DNA of 64,000 nucleotides. It comes from CAWHJN01 sp963829705 (GTDB taxonomy: Bacteria > Bacteroidota > Rhodothermia > Rhodothermales > BA12). Under the pieces are notes generated by a model. That model did not search any database and had not been told where the DNA came from. It saw only the letters and a list, made by a program, of their open reading frames with translations. Positions 51,401 through 58,890 of this stretch are shown in pieces (position 1 is the first letter of the stretch; each line of letters opens with the position of its first letter). Made by a program: the position numbers and the translations under genes. The stretch is from positions 124,001 through 188,000 of the forward strand of contig CAWHJN010000001.1 in the NCBI GenBank assembly GCA_963829705.1, written 5' to 3'.

Positions 51401-51704
51401 TGAGGACGAGTTCGGTGATGACCTTGAGGCCGCGGTCGTGCGCTTCGGCGAGAAATCGCTTGAAGTCGTCAAGCGTACCGTACGACGGGTGGACGGCCGT
51501 GTAATCGGCGATGTCGTACCCGTCATCGCGCAGGGGAGACGGGTAGAAGGGCAACAGCCACAACGCCGTCACGCCGAGGTCTCGCAGGTAGTCGAGCCGA
51601 CTGATCAGGCCCCGAAAGTCGCCGATGCCGTCGCGGTCGGAGTCGGAAAAGGCGCGGACGTGCAGTTCATAGATGACGGCATCTTTATACCAGTAGGCAG
51701 ACAT
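48462..51704 (-). CDS. treS: Trehalose synthase fused to a maltokinase-like domain
   Basis: A 1080-residue bifunctional enzyme. Residues about 1-545 are a GH13 alpha-amylase-fold trehalose synthase, which interconverts maltose and trehalose: nucleophile Asp201 (DGLRLDAVPYL), acid/base Glu243 (LLAEANQWPED), and His308-Asp309 (FLRNHDELTLE). Residues about 560-1080 resemble Pep2-type maltokinase, which would make maltose-1-phosphate from maltose and ATP (SIRYGDYVLKLYRRVEGG; ANLHLGEVLL and IIDFEGE as the kinase acid motifs). In bacteria the product usually feeds GlgE; no GlgE lies in the window. Cytoplasmic, so probably used for osmolyte or storage-sugar metabolism. Confidence 0.94.
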   Translation of the reverse strand: MSAYWYKDAVIYELHVRAFSDSDRDGIGDFRGLISRLDYLRDLGVTALWLLPFYPSPLRDDGYDIADYTAVHPSYGTLDDFKRFLAEAHDRGLKVITELVLNHTSDQHPWFERARRAPAGSPERDFYVWSDSPDRYGEARIIFKDFEGSNWAWDGVAGAYYWHRFYSHQPDLNYDNPRVREALFEVVDFWLEMGVDGLRLDAVPYLFEQEDTNSENLPPTHAFLKDLRAHIDAKFDDRMLLAEANQWPEDAYDYFGDGDECQMAFHFPLMPRLFMALRREDRLPMVDIIEQTPDIPESAQWALFLRNHDELTLEMVTEQERAYMYRSYAEDHDARINLGIRRRLAPLLTNARRSIELLNGLLFSLNGTPVLYYGDEIGMGDNVYLGDRNGVRTPMQWSADRNAGFSQANPQQLYLPLIVDYEYHHESLNVETQARNPSSLLNWMKRLIAVRSRYRAFGRGSLTFMHPANRRVLAFVREYEDEKMLVVANLSRFSQSAELDLSGYAGYLPTEVFGQTPFPRIGELPYLLTLAPHAFYWFSLDHEHAAPSEPRPVLTLDGRWQEQISRPTALADALPAFLCRHRWFGGKARTMLAAQIEDTVELPRGVLAFVRVDYNHGDAETYVLPLAHAAGRDADRIRQDHPDAIVAATTGTQQQEGVLFDAVYDPAFLASLFQTVSEETTVEGDAGTMQGATTPAFEASGDAPPTPTLLSGEQSNTSIRYGDYVLKLYRRVEGGTHPEAEMNTYLAQRATLRTPALAGTLTYQPHDRPDVALGVLHRAVTADADGWAFSQSLLRDVFARAAGGTYALPDRAAPSAPLLDPSADALPEEIERLFTPSLAFADALATATAHLHLALADAEDDADFAPEPFTRFGQRSLYGSMRALAVHVFHALEHTDLPAEVQSDAHAILERKEALLAHLARVRERPLDALRIRPHANLHLGEVLLTDDGWQIIDFEGETARPLFERRIKSCALIDVTSMIRSFAYASAAALEAEDGGEALEPYARAWTNAMSARFLHTYLQHTRDADFLPTDARERALLLDAFLIQRMLYEIDYERNNRPDWLPIPLRGLAEYLKATADA

Positions 51705-51864
51705 AGTGTGCGGTTCGGCGGCGAGGTTGCAGAGGCGGGTGAGCCTGAGATCAAGGTACGCGGTCGAGGGAACGCAGCCTGTTCCAACGAGGCAACGCCT
51801 GCACGGCCGAGTGGGAGTTTATCGTTGGCGAATGCCCACATCCCGCGCGTGTGGCACTACGCGC

Positions 51865-52785
51865 TCATGCCATCTCATCCACCAAACGCACGATAGTCGG
51901 CGTCACATCGAGCAGGGAGGTGGCGCGGGCGAAGGCGTCGGCGCGGTGGCCGTAGGCGACGAGCGGGACGGGGTTGAGCGTGTGGCTCTTGACGGCGAGG
52001 TTTTCGAGATTGCCGTGGTCGCTCGTGAGGATGAGCAGGTCGCGGGCCGAGTCGAACGCTTTCAGGTACCCGCCGAGGAACGCGTCGAGGTCGTGGAGCA
52101 CGCTCGCGGCGGTGCGAGTGCCGCGTCCGTGCCCGGCTTTGTCGGTGAGGTAATACTCGAAGAGCGTGACGCTGTGCGCCTGTGCCAGCGCGTGGAGACG
52201 GGCGCCCGCTTGAGCAGGAAGCACGGGAGGCACATCGAGGCCGAGACCGTCGCGCCAGCCCTGCCCCGTGAGGTCGGCAGCGATGGCCTGGCCCGCGTGG
52301 AGGTCCGCTTCGGTGCGGAGGCGGACGCCCGCGCCCCGGCACATGCGTGTGGTGGTGCTCCAGCGGTTGGTCTGCTCGCTGTAGGAGAAGAAGCGGTCGG
52401 GGTAGGCGTTGGCGAAGGCGCGCGCGGCACGCGGCAGCCGGGCGAAGAGGCTGTCCGTTTCGAGCAGCGCGTGTGTGGCGGAGTGTGGGTACGGACCGTA
52501 ATGCCTGCCCGCAATCTCGGCGGCGTTGACGCCGGTGAACAGCGTCGTCTGCCCGGTTCCGCTCTGCGGTAGCCCGTCTACGCCGAGCGCGGCGTCGAGC
52601 GGGCGGAAGACGTGCCGGGGTGTCGCAAAAAAACGCGCCTCCACCGTCCACTGCTGCCCTCCGCCGAGGGCTTCGAGCGCGGGCAGTGCGAGCGTCGAGA
52701 ACGGGTTGAATTCCCCCTCAGGCCCCAGCCCGATGCCATCGACGAAGACGAAGGTGATGTGGAGCAGTGGGTGGTCGTTCGGCAT
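51865..52785 (-). CDS. Alkaline-phosphatase-superfamily metalloenzyme
   Basis: A 306-residue protein with the metal-binding landmarks of the phosphoglycerate mutase/alkaline phosphatase superfamily: an early Asp16 (FVDGIGLGPEGE), a nucleophile-region SGTGQTTLFTG (75-85), TSDHGNLE (254-261) and a later His268. No signal peptide, so cytoplasmic. It lacks the extra domain of true phosphoglycerate mutase. It likely acts as a phosphatase or phosphomutase on an unknown small molecule. It lies 64 bp downstream of the amidase gene on the same strand. Confidence 0.85.
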   Translation of the reverse strand: MPNDHPLLHITFVFVDGIGLGPEGEFNPFSTLALPALEALGGGQQWTVEARFFATPRHVFRPLDAALGVDGLPQSGTGQTTLFTGVNAAEIAGRHYGPYPHSATHALLETDSLFARLPRAARAFANAYPDRFFSYSEQTNRWSTTTRMCRGAGVRLRTEADLHAGQAIAADLTGQGWRDGLGLDVPPVLPAQAGARLHALAQAHSVTLFEYYLTDKAGHGRGTRTAASVLHDLDAFLGGYLKAFDSARDLLILTSDHGNLENLAVKSHTLNPVPLVAYGHRADAFARATSLLDVTPTIVRLVDEMA

Positions 52786-52849
52786 GTATCACGGGACGGC
52801 GGGAGTCGCCGATGAGTTTTCATCCTCACTGCGACACGCTCCGTTCGTT

Positions 52850-54211
52850 TCAGCGCACGACGACGAGCGTTCGGGTTTCGTCGAACGCGATGCCTTTGAA
52901 GCCCTCGGCGCGCAGCCGGACGAAGTACGTCCCCGACGCCAGCCCGGAGGCATCGAACGGCACGTCGTACCACCGGCCGCCGTCCTGGTACACGCGGGCG
53001 ACGGGGCGGGCGACTTCGCGACCCATCGCGTCGTAGACGAGGAGATCAGTGAAGCCCTCGCCGTCGAGGTAGTAGCGCAGCGTGGCATCGTCGCGGACGG
53101 GGTGCGGCGTGCTGACGGCGAGCGTGTAGCCGTCGGGAAGGACGGGGCGACCGTTGCCGCTCGCCTGCAACGCCACCATCGCGGCGCGGATTTCGGGCAG
53201 GAGCGCGTAGTTGTTGTCGCCGGGGCACGAGGTCTCCGACTGGTCGCGGTGGCCCATGAGCTGGGCGGGGTCGATGACGTAGGCCTCGCTCAGAAACGCG
53301 AAGAGCGTCACGAGGCTGTCGAGCGCGGCGGGCGAGAGGCGGTCGGTACACGGCAGGCTCGGTTCGTCGGGGTGGTAGCATCCCAGCACGCACACGCCGA
53401 TGTTGCCCGTGTTCGCGCCGCCGACGTGCGCGCCCATCGCCAGGCGCGGCACCTGTTCAAGGGAGGTGGAGCCGTCGAGGAAAGGGCGGCCCTGGTACAC
53501 GCGCCCGCTCTGATCCATCACGAACTGGTAGCCGATGTCGCTCCATCCACGCCCGTTCTGGTGGAACTCCTGGATGGCTTTCACCTGCGCGAGCGCCTCT
53601 TCTTTCGTGTACGCCCCGAAGCCCGCCGCGTGGTGAAACGTCAGCCGGACGTAGCCCGTGGGCGCGAGCGGCGCGGTCGTGCCGATGAACGGCGCGGCGT
53701 TCCACTCGGCGCGCGTGGTGAGGTGCGGCGGGATGAGGGTCGGGGCGGTCTTGCCGAGCGACACGCCGGGCGCGCCTTCCGGCAGCGGCTCGACGGCATC
53801 GCGGCGGCGGTCGAACGTGCCGACCTCCGTGAGCGTGACGCCGTAGGGGGCGCGCGTCTCGAAGCGCAGCGTGAACGGCGCGGTGTCAGGCGTCGGGCGG
53901 TCGCGGAACGCGCCGAGGAACGCGCTTCCCGTCGCCGAGCGCACGAGGTAGAGCGGCTCCCACGGGCCGTCCGCACCGAAGCGAACCCAGCCCTGCATCT
54001 CTGCATCACCGCTCGCGCCCTGCATCGCCACGCCGTCGTACACATCGGTCAGCGCGCCGCTCTCGAACACCGTCGTGGTGACGCCGCCGACGGTGCGCGT
54101 CTCGGCTGCCGACATCGTCACGGTGGCCTGTGTGGCATCGTGGACGAGCTGGGCGTGGGCAGAAGGCAGCACGGCCAGCGCCGTCAGAATCAGCAGCAGG
54201 AGAGGGCGCAC
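52850..54211 (-). CDS. Secreted PGRP-type N-acetylmuramoyl-L-alanine amidase with T9SS C-terminus
   Basis: A 453-residue exported zinc amidase. After a signal peptide (ALAVLPSAHA) and a beta-rich region, the Amidase_2/PGRP domain (about 165-350) carries zinc ligands His193 (FHHAAGFG), His321 (MGHRDQSETSCPGDN) and Cys329. It cleaves the bond between MurNAc and the stem peptide. A type IX domain (RYYLDGEGFTDLLVYDAMGR, TYFVRLR) ends the protein, so the target is probably outside the cell. The GTG at 54211 is chosen because the longer frame would translate the 28-base leader repeat. It is the fifth minus-strand gene of block 2, downstream of the PorV-like gene. Confidence 0.92.
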   Translation of the reverse strand: MRPLLLLILTALAVLPSAHAQLVHDATQATVTMSAAETRTVGGVTTTVFESGALTDVYDGVAMQGASGDAEMQGWVRFGADGPWEPLYLVRSATGSAFLGAFRDRPTPDTAPFTLRFETRAPYGVTLTEVGTFDRRRDAVEPLPEGAPGVSLGKTAPTLIPPHLTTRAEWNAAPFIGTTAPLAPTGYVRLTFHHAAGFGAYTKEEALAQVKAIQEFHQNGRGWSDIGYQFVMDQSGRVYQGRPFLDGSTSLEQVPRLAMGAHVGGANTGNIGVCVLGCYHPDEPSLPCTDRLSPAALDSLVTLFAFLSEAYVIDPAQLMGHRDQSETSCPGDNNYALLPEIRAAMVALQASGNGRPVLPDGYTLAVSTPHPVRDDATLRYYLDGEGFTDLLVYDAMGREVARPVARVYQDGGRWYDVPFDASGLASGTYFVRLRAEGFKGIAFDETRTLVVVR

Positions 54212-54231
54212 GGGACAGAGTGTCGAGTGGA

Positions 54232-54259
54232 GAGAAGGGTAAAGCCGGGTGCCTTTACC
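54232..54259 (-). repeat. Leader repeat element, copy 2
   Basis: Second copy of the 28-base element at 5074-5101, differing at two positions. Here GGTAAAG and CTTTACC form a perfect 7-bp stem with an 8-base loop. It lies 21-48 bp upstream of the amidase start, so it is probably in the mRNA leader or promoter. Confidence 0.6.
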
Positions 54260-54288
54260 ACCCTCCGTCTTACGAGTCACCCGTTTCC

Positions 54289-55356
54289 TCAAAAGGCCAG
54301 GTTCACCGTGTACCAGTGCGTCTCGCCGAGGCGGCCGAACTCGGCATAGGCGTAGTCGAACTGGACGCGGAGGCTCCGGCTGAGGCGGGCGCTGAGGCCG
54401 CCGCCGAAGGTGAGGTGCTGCTCGGCCTCGGGGTCGCCGAGGTTGCGGTAGCCGCCGCGCAGCGCGATGAGTTCGCGGAAGCGGTACTCGGCGCCCACGT
54501 TGACGAACTCGCTGTTGTCGATGGGATGCGCGGCGTCGGTGAGCAGCACCACGCGGTGGTCGTCGGTGTGGAAGGCGTCGAGGGCCACGCCGAGGCGGAA
54601 CGACAGCGGCAGCGAGAACTCGTCGAGCTTGTACTCCGCGTTGACGATCTCGACGTTGCCCTCCTGTCCCGGCGTCGGGTCGGTGCTGAAGATGATGTCG
54701 CGCCCGTCCATCTGCATCTTGGGGCCGAAGTTGCTGATGGCCGCGCCGATGCGGAGTGGCTGGAAAGGCGTCGTGTAGAGCAGGCCCACGTCGAAGGCGA
54801 AGGCGCTGGCGGTGCTGTGCCAGATCTGCTCGCGGACGTACTTCGTCGTCGCGCCGATGGAGAAGCGGTCGGTGAGGGCGCGGGCGTAGCTCAGTTGGAG
54901 CGCGAGGCTCTGCGCGTTGAACTCTTCGCCGGTGCCCTCGGGCTGCTCCGTGGTGCGGACGGACATGTCGCCCGAGTCGAGGTTGATGAGCGACAGTGCC
55001 AGGGTGCCCATCCCGCCCAGGTTGATGCCGAAGGCGGCGTAGTTGTACGCGATGCCGACGGGGTACTCGGTCGTGGAAAGCTGAAGCTGGCTGCCTTGCA
55101 TCCTCGCCAGCCCGCCCGGATTCCAGTAGAGCGCCGACAGGTCGTTGGCCTCGGCGGCGAAACTTCCTCCGAGAGCAATCGCACGCGCGCCGACGCCGAT
55201 GTTGAGAAACTTACCTGCCGTCGTGCCCACTTTGGTGATGGTGCCGCGCTCGGGTTGGTCGCCGTAGGTCTGCGCCCGCGTCGAGAACACCAGAAACGAC
55301 AACGCACAGACGAGAAAAATGCGGCGCATCGAAGAGGAGATAAGAAAAGTCGTCAT
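54289..55356 (-). CDS. PorV/PorQ-family (UPF0164) outer-membrane protein (triad 2)
   Basis: A 355-residue relative of the protein at 12144-13157: signal peptide (VCALSFLVFSTRAQ), family opening GKFLNIGVGARAIALGG with SALYWNPGGLARM, and a barrel ending DYAYAEFGRLGETHWYTVNL. The ATG at 55356 overlaps the stop of the large exported gene by 4 bp (ATGA), showing strong coupling; an ATG at 55329 gives a shorter signal peptide. It is probably part of the export or attachment route of its neighbour. Confidence 0.86.
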   Translation of the reverse strand: MTTFLISSSMRRIFLVCALSFLVFSTRAQTYGDQPERGTITKVGTTAGKFLNIGVGARAIALGGSFAAEANDLSALYWNPGGLARMQGSQLQLSTTEYPVGIAYNYAAFGINLGGMGTLALSLINLDSGDMSVRTTEQPEGTGEEFNAQSLALQLSYARALTDRFSIGATTKYVREQIWHSTASAFAFDVGLLYTTPFQPLRIGAAISNFGPKMQMDGRDIIFSTDPTPGQEGNVEIVNAEYKLDEFSLPLSFRLGVALDAFHTDDHRVVLLTDAAHPIDNSEFVNVGAEYRFRELIALRGGYRNLGDPEAEQHLTFGGGLSARLSRSLRVQFDYAYAEFGRLGETHWYTVNLAF

Positions 55357-58300
55357 TTGATCACCGCGAATTTGCCCGTGAAGGAGCCCTGCGGGGCCTC
55401 GACGTGGAAGAGGTACAGCCCGTAGGCAATGCCCATGTTGTCGCGCGAGCGCAGATCCCAGAACACCTTGCCGTCGTCCGCCGTCGAGTTGTGCTCGATG
55501 GTATCGACGAGTTCACCCGTCACGGTGTAGATGCGGATGGTGCATTGCGGGGGCACGTTGGCGAAGTACAGGCGCCTGTCGCCGCGCTCCGACCGGCTGA
55601 CGGGGTTGCGCGGCTCCAACTCATTGGTGGCCACGTACGGGTTCGGGACGACGTAAATCTCGCCCAGCTCCTGCTCGGCCAACGCATCGTCGGTGCGGAC
55701 GGCTTCGGTCTGGAACACGAACCGGTCGGCGTCGGAGAAGGGCTTGCGCGTGCGGACGTAGAACACGTCGCCCGGCTGGGGCGCAGCGGTCGGGGTGTTG
55801 AACTGCGCCTGCCACGTGGCCGTGAGCGTACCGTCGAGGGTTTCGAGGAAGATGATCTGCTCGTCCGGGTCCCACGCGCCGTTGCGGTTCACGTCGGGCA
55901 CGAACGCCTGGATCTTCTCGTTGGCGCGCGTCAGGTTGATGATCTCGAAGGGCAGCGGCAGGTTGTTCGAGAAGCCCGTCGAGACGGTCCCCGAGCCGAA
56001 GCGGATCTCATAATCAGAGGGCTGCACCACGCGCCCTGGCCCTGCCGACGCCACGCGCACGGTGAAATCGCCCAGCCCACTGCCGCCTTCCGTCCAGCCG
56101 GTTTCGTCTTCGTTCAACTCGAGTCTCTGGTTCTGCACGAACAGCTGGAGGCCATCGAAGACGATGTTGGATTCTTCGCCGCTGAGCTTCGCGCTGTCGA
56201 CGAGCGGGGCGTAGGTGAACGTCGCCGTGAGCGAGTCGCCGTCGGCCACGCCGCTCGATTCGTAGACGAGCACGGAGCCGTTGCGGGCATCTACCTCGTA
56301 ATCGGTACCCTGTGTGAGTTCGCGGCTGCCCGCTCGCAACACCACCGACGCCGGGCGCACGTTGCGGACGCCGAGTGAGCGGAATCGGCCCGTCGAGGCG
56401 GCGATCTTCGTCGTGATCGGGTTCTCGTCGATAACCGAGTAGACGGTCTGGCCGTCCACCTCGTCGAACTCGATGGCGTAGGTGCCACCGGGCCGTACCG
56501 CCATCGCGTCTACGATGCGGATCGTGATGTCGCCTGTTCCTGCACCTGCCTCGCGCTGCACGGGCTGGTCGCCGGGCACGCTGGCATCCACGAAGCCCGC
56601 AGCGCGGGGGCGCGGCGTCACCGCGACGGTGTTGACGTCGAAAACATAGCGATCCGTCGTCGGGAAGTACGTGATCGTCTTGCTCGTCTCGCTGGGCGGG
56701 ATGCCGTTGGCGGTGAGCGCGTCGCCGCTGGTGTCGCCCGCATAGCCCCGGTCGTAGGCGACGACGGTGTAGTAGTACGTCTGCCCGTTGACGACGTTGT
56801 TGGAATCGACGTAGGTGTGGCGCAGGCCCGTATCGTTGCCCAGGTTGTAGGCCACGCCCTGCTTGCGGAAGGGGATGTCCGCCGGGCCGGTGATGCCGTT
56901 GTCGAGGTCGAACTTGGCCTCGACGCCGACCGAACTCGTGAGCGGCTTGAACAGGAATTTGGCCCCGTTGACGTCGGTGATCGTGCGCTGGTCGCTGAAT
57001 TCGTGGTCGGTCGAGCGGTAGATGGCGTAGCCTTCGAAATCCTTGGTGCGCGAGAGCGGATCGATGCTCTGTTCAGCGGCGTCGTCCCAGTAGAGCGTCA
57101 CCTTCTGGTCACCGGCGACAGCGCGGACGGTGGGCTTGGCGGGCGGGGAGGCGAAGCGGTAGCCGACCTCGAAAATCTGCTGCACCGTCTCGGCGTTGGC
57201 GCGCAGGTCGGCGAGGTTCTCGCCCATCAGGAGGGCGATGGAGAAGCGCTTGGTTTCGCCCGCGCGCAGCGGGAACGAGCCGGAGCCGTAGATGAAGACA
57301 TAGTCGCCGGGGTTCGTCGGGACGTTCTGGAAGTTGCCCGGCTCCACGAGATCCCACACCTGCTTGTCGTTGGAGATGCGCGTACCGCCAAACGAGGGCG
57401 AGGCGAACGACGTCAGGCCGATCATGTCGCTCTCGTCGATGTCGGTGAACTCGAAGTTGGGCTCGCCCGGCTTGGTGATGTCGAACGGATCGCCCGCCGT
57501 GGGGACGCCGTCGTTTTCGCCGGCGTCGCCCGTGTTCGGTGCGCCGTCGATGCCCACGTCGTCGGTGTCCGGGTCCCAGTCGCCGTCGTTGTCGATGCCG
57601 TCCGTCCACGATTCGTCCACCATGCCGTCGAGGTCATTGTCGATGCCGTCGCCAGGGTAGCTCGTGCCGTTGATGATTTCGTTGCCGACGCCGGGGCTTT
57701 CCAGAAACTTGTAGCCGAAATAGCCCGGCGTGCGGCCTGGAATGGCGCTGCGCCCGTCGTCGTCGTAGGCGAAGACCATGTTGAGGTTGCGGTCGAAAAA
57801 CGCGAGGTCGTCCGCGTAGTCGCTCGGCCCGCCGATATGCGGATCGCCCCACATGCCGAAGATGACCTTGTCGAGGTCTTTCTCGCTCTTGTTGGTGATT
57901 TTGTAGACGAGGAAGATGGCGTCCTCGGAGAGCGGGTTGGCCCACTGGTAAATGCGGACCTCGACCTCCAGGCCCAGTCCGCGCTTCTCGGGGTCGCTGG
58001 GGAAGGGGTAGTAGGGGAATTCGCGGTTGGCGTAGTCGTTCATGAAATAGAGCGCCTCCTGGTCGGCGTTCGACGCGCCCTGCCGCAGTGCACCGGGCCA
58101 CACGTATTCCTTCAACGCCTCGTTGTACCACGCATCCGGCCACGAATCGGGCTTGCCGTCGAGGTCGTCGTCAGGCGCGTTGGTCGTCGGGATCTGATTC
58201 GAGTTGGGGTTGACGACGGGCATCCCCTCGAAGCTGCCTACGGGCTGGGCGCAGGCGATGGGCTGCCAGCCCCACACTTCGCGCCCGTCGGGCGAGACTT

Positions 58301-58784
58301 CGCCGCCAGACGAGACGATGCCGTCGGAGACGATCTTGATGACGTAGAGCGGCTGCCCGTCCGGCCCGTTGACGATGTTGCCGCTGGCGTCGCGTTTGGG
58401 CTCGGCGTCGGGGTGCGCCCCCGGCCCGTCGACGGGCACCTCGGCGGCCACGAACGGCCCGAATTCGTAGCCGTAGCCGAGGCCGTTCCACACGATGTCG
58501 GTGATGGTGTTGCCGGGCGACGAGATCGAGCCGAAGTTCTGGATCTGCGCGGTGATGCGGTTGCCGTTGAGGATGGCGTCGCGGCGGCGCGTGAAGTCCT
58601 CGGTGTCGCAGTCGGCGGAGGGGCGCATGAAGGGCCGGCTTTCCATCGACTGGAGCCAGCTATCGGTCTGCCGCTCCGTCCATCCGCGCTCGCGGATGGG
58701 CTGCTGGGCCGAAAGGGAGGAGACGAAGCACGCGCCGACGAGTGCCGTGAGGGCGAGGAGACGTGCGAGAGAGAAAGGACGCAT
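55353..58784 (-). CDS. Large exported protein with Asp-rich calcium-type repeats and T9SS-like C-terminus (triad 2)
   Basis: A 1143-residue protein with a signal peptide (CFVSSLSAQ). Around residues 365-420 there is an Asp/Asn/Gly-rich tract (GDGIDNDLDGMVDESW, TDGIDNDGDWDPDTDD) like thrombospondin type 3 calcium repeats, with a smaller one near 205 (DDDLDGKPDSWPD). A fibronectin-III-like segment follows (FEGYAIYRST to YYYTVVAYDRG), and the C-terminus (VVPNPYVATNELEPRNP, QCTIRIYTVTGELVDTI) matches the exported protein of triad 1. It lies between the TonB receptor and the PorV-like gene, which starts inside its stop. Function unknown; calcium-stabilised surface protein is likely. Confidence 0.87.
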   Translation of the reverse strand: MRPFSLARLLALTALVGACFVSSLSAQQPIRERGWTERQTDSWLQSMESRPFMRPSADCDTEDFTRRRDAILNGNRITAQIQNFGSISSPGNTITDIVWNGLGYGYEFGPFVAAEVPVDGPGAHPDAEPKRDASGNIVNGPDGQPLYVIKIVSDGIVSSGGEVSPDGREVWGWQPIACAQPVGSFEGMPVVNPNSNQIPTTNAPDDDLDGKPDSWPDAWYNEALKEYVWPGALRQGASNADQEALYFMNDYANREFPYYPFPSDPEKRGLGLEVEVRIYQWANPLSEDAIFLVYKITNKSEKDLDKVIFGMWGDPHIGGPSDYADDLAFFDRNLNMVFAYDDDGRSAIPGRTPGYFGYKFLESPGVGNEIINGTSYPGDGIDNDLDGMVDESWTDGIDNDGDWDPDTDDVGIDGAPNTGDAGENDGVPTAGDPFDITKPGEPNFEFTDIDESDMIGLTSFASPSFGGTRISNDKQVWDLVEPGNFQNVPTNPGDYVFIYGSGSFPLRAGETKRFSIALLMGENLADLRANAETVQQIFEVGYRFASPPAKPTVRAVAGDQKVTLYWDDAAEQSIDPLSRTKDFEGYAIYRSTDHEFSDQRTITDVNGAKFLFKPLTSSVGVEAKFDLDNGITGPADIPFRKQGVAYNLGNDTGLRHTYVDSNNVVNGQTYYYTVVAYDRGYAGDTSGDALTANGIPPSETSKTITYFPTTDRYVFDVNTVAVTPRPRAAGFVDASVPGDQPVQREAGAGTGDITIRIVDAMAVRPGGTYAIEFDEVDGQTVYSVIDENPITTKIAASTGRFRSLGVRNVRPASVVLRAGSRELTQGTDYEVDARNGSVLVYESSGVADGDSLTATFTYAPLVDSAKLSGEESNIVFDGLQLFVQNQRLELNEDETGWTEGGSGLGDFTVRVASAGPGRVVQPSDYEIRFGSGTVSTGFSNNLPLPFEIINLTRANEKIQAFVPDVNRNGAWDPDEQIIFLETLDGTLTATWQAQFNTPTAAPQPGDVFYVRTRKPFSDADRFVFQTEAVRTDDALAEQELGEIYVVPNPYVATNELEPRNPVSRSERGDRRLYFANVPPQCTIRIYTVTGELVDTIEHNSTADDGKVFWDLRSRDNMGIAYGLYLFHVEAPQGSFTGKFAVIK

Positions 58785-58830
58785 CTATTGAATAGGAGAA
58801 GCGTGTTCGAGAAGGGAGTTCAGGCTTCCG

Positions 58831-58889
58831 CTCCCCACCGGGAGAGAGGGCTGGGGTGAGGGGGCCTTGGGGCCCTGCCTCCAGGGCCC
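58831..58889 (-). repeat. G/C-rich palindromic unit between receptor and exported-protein genes
   Basis: Two hairpins fill most of the 106-bp gap: CTCCC-CACC-GGGAG (58831-58844) and GGGCCCTG-CCTC-CAGGGCCC (58870-58889), with the G-rich GGCTGGGGTGAGGGGG between them. The arrangement recalls a palindromic intergenic element found in many unrelated genomes. The second hairpin starts 1 bp after the receptor stop and could reduce transcription of the downstream gene. Confidence 0.45.
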
Positions 58890-58890
58890 A

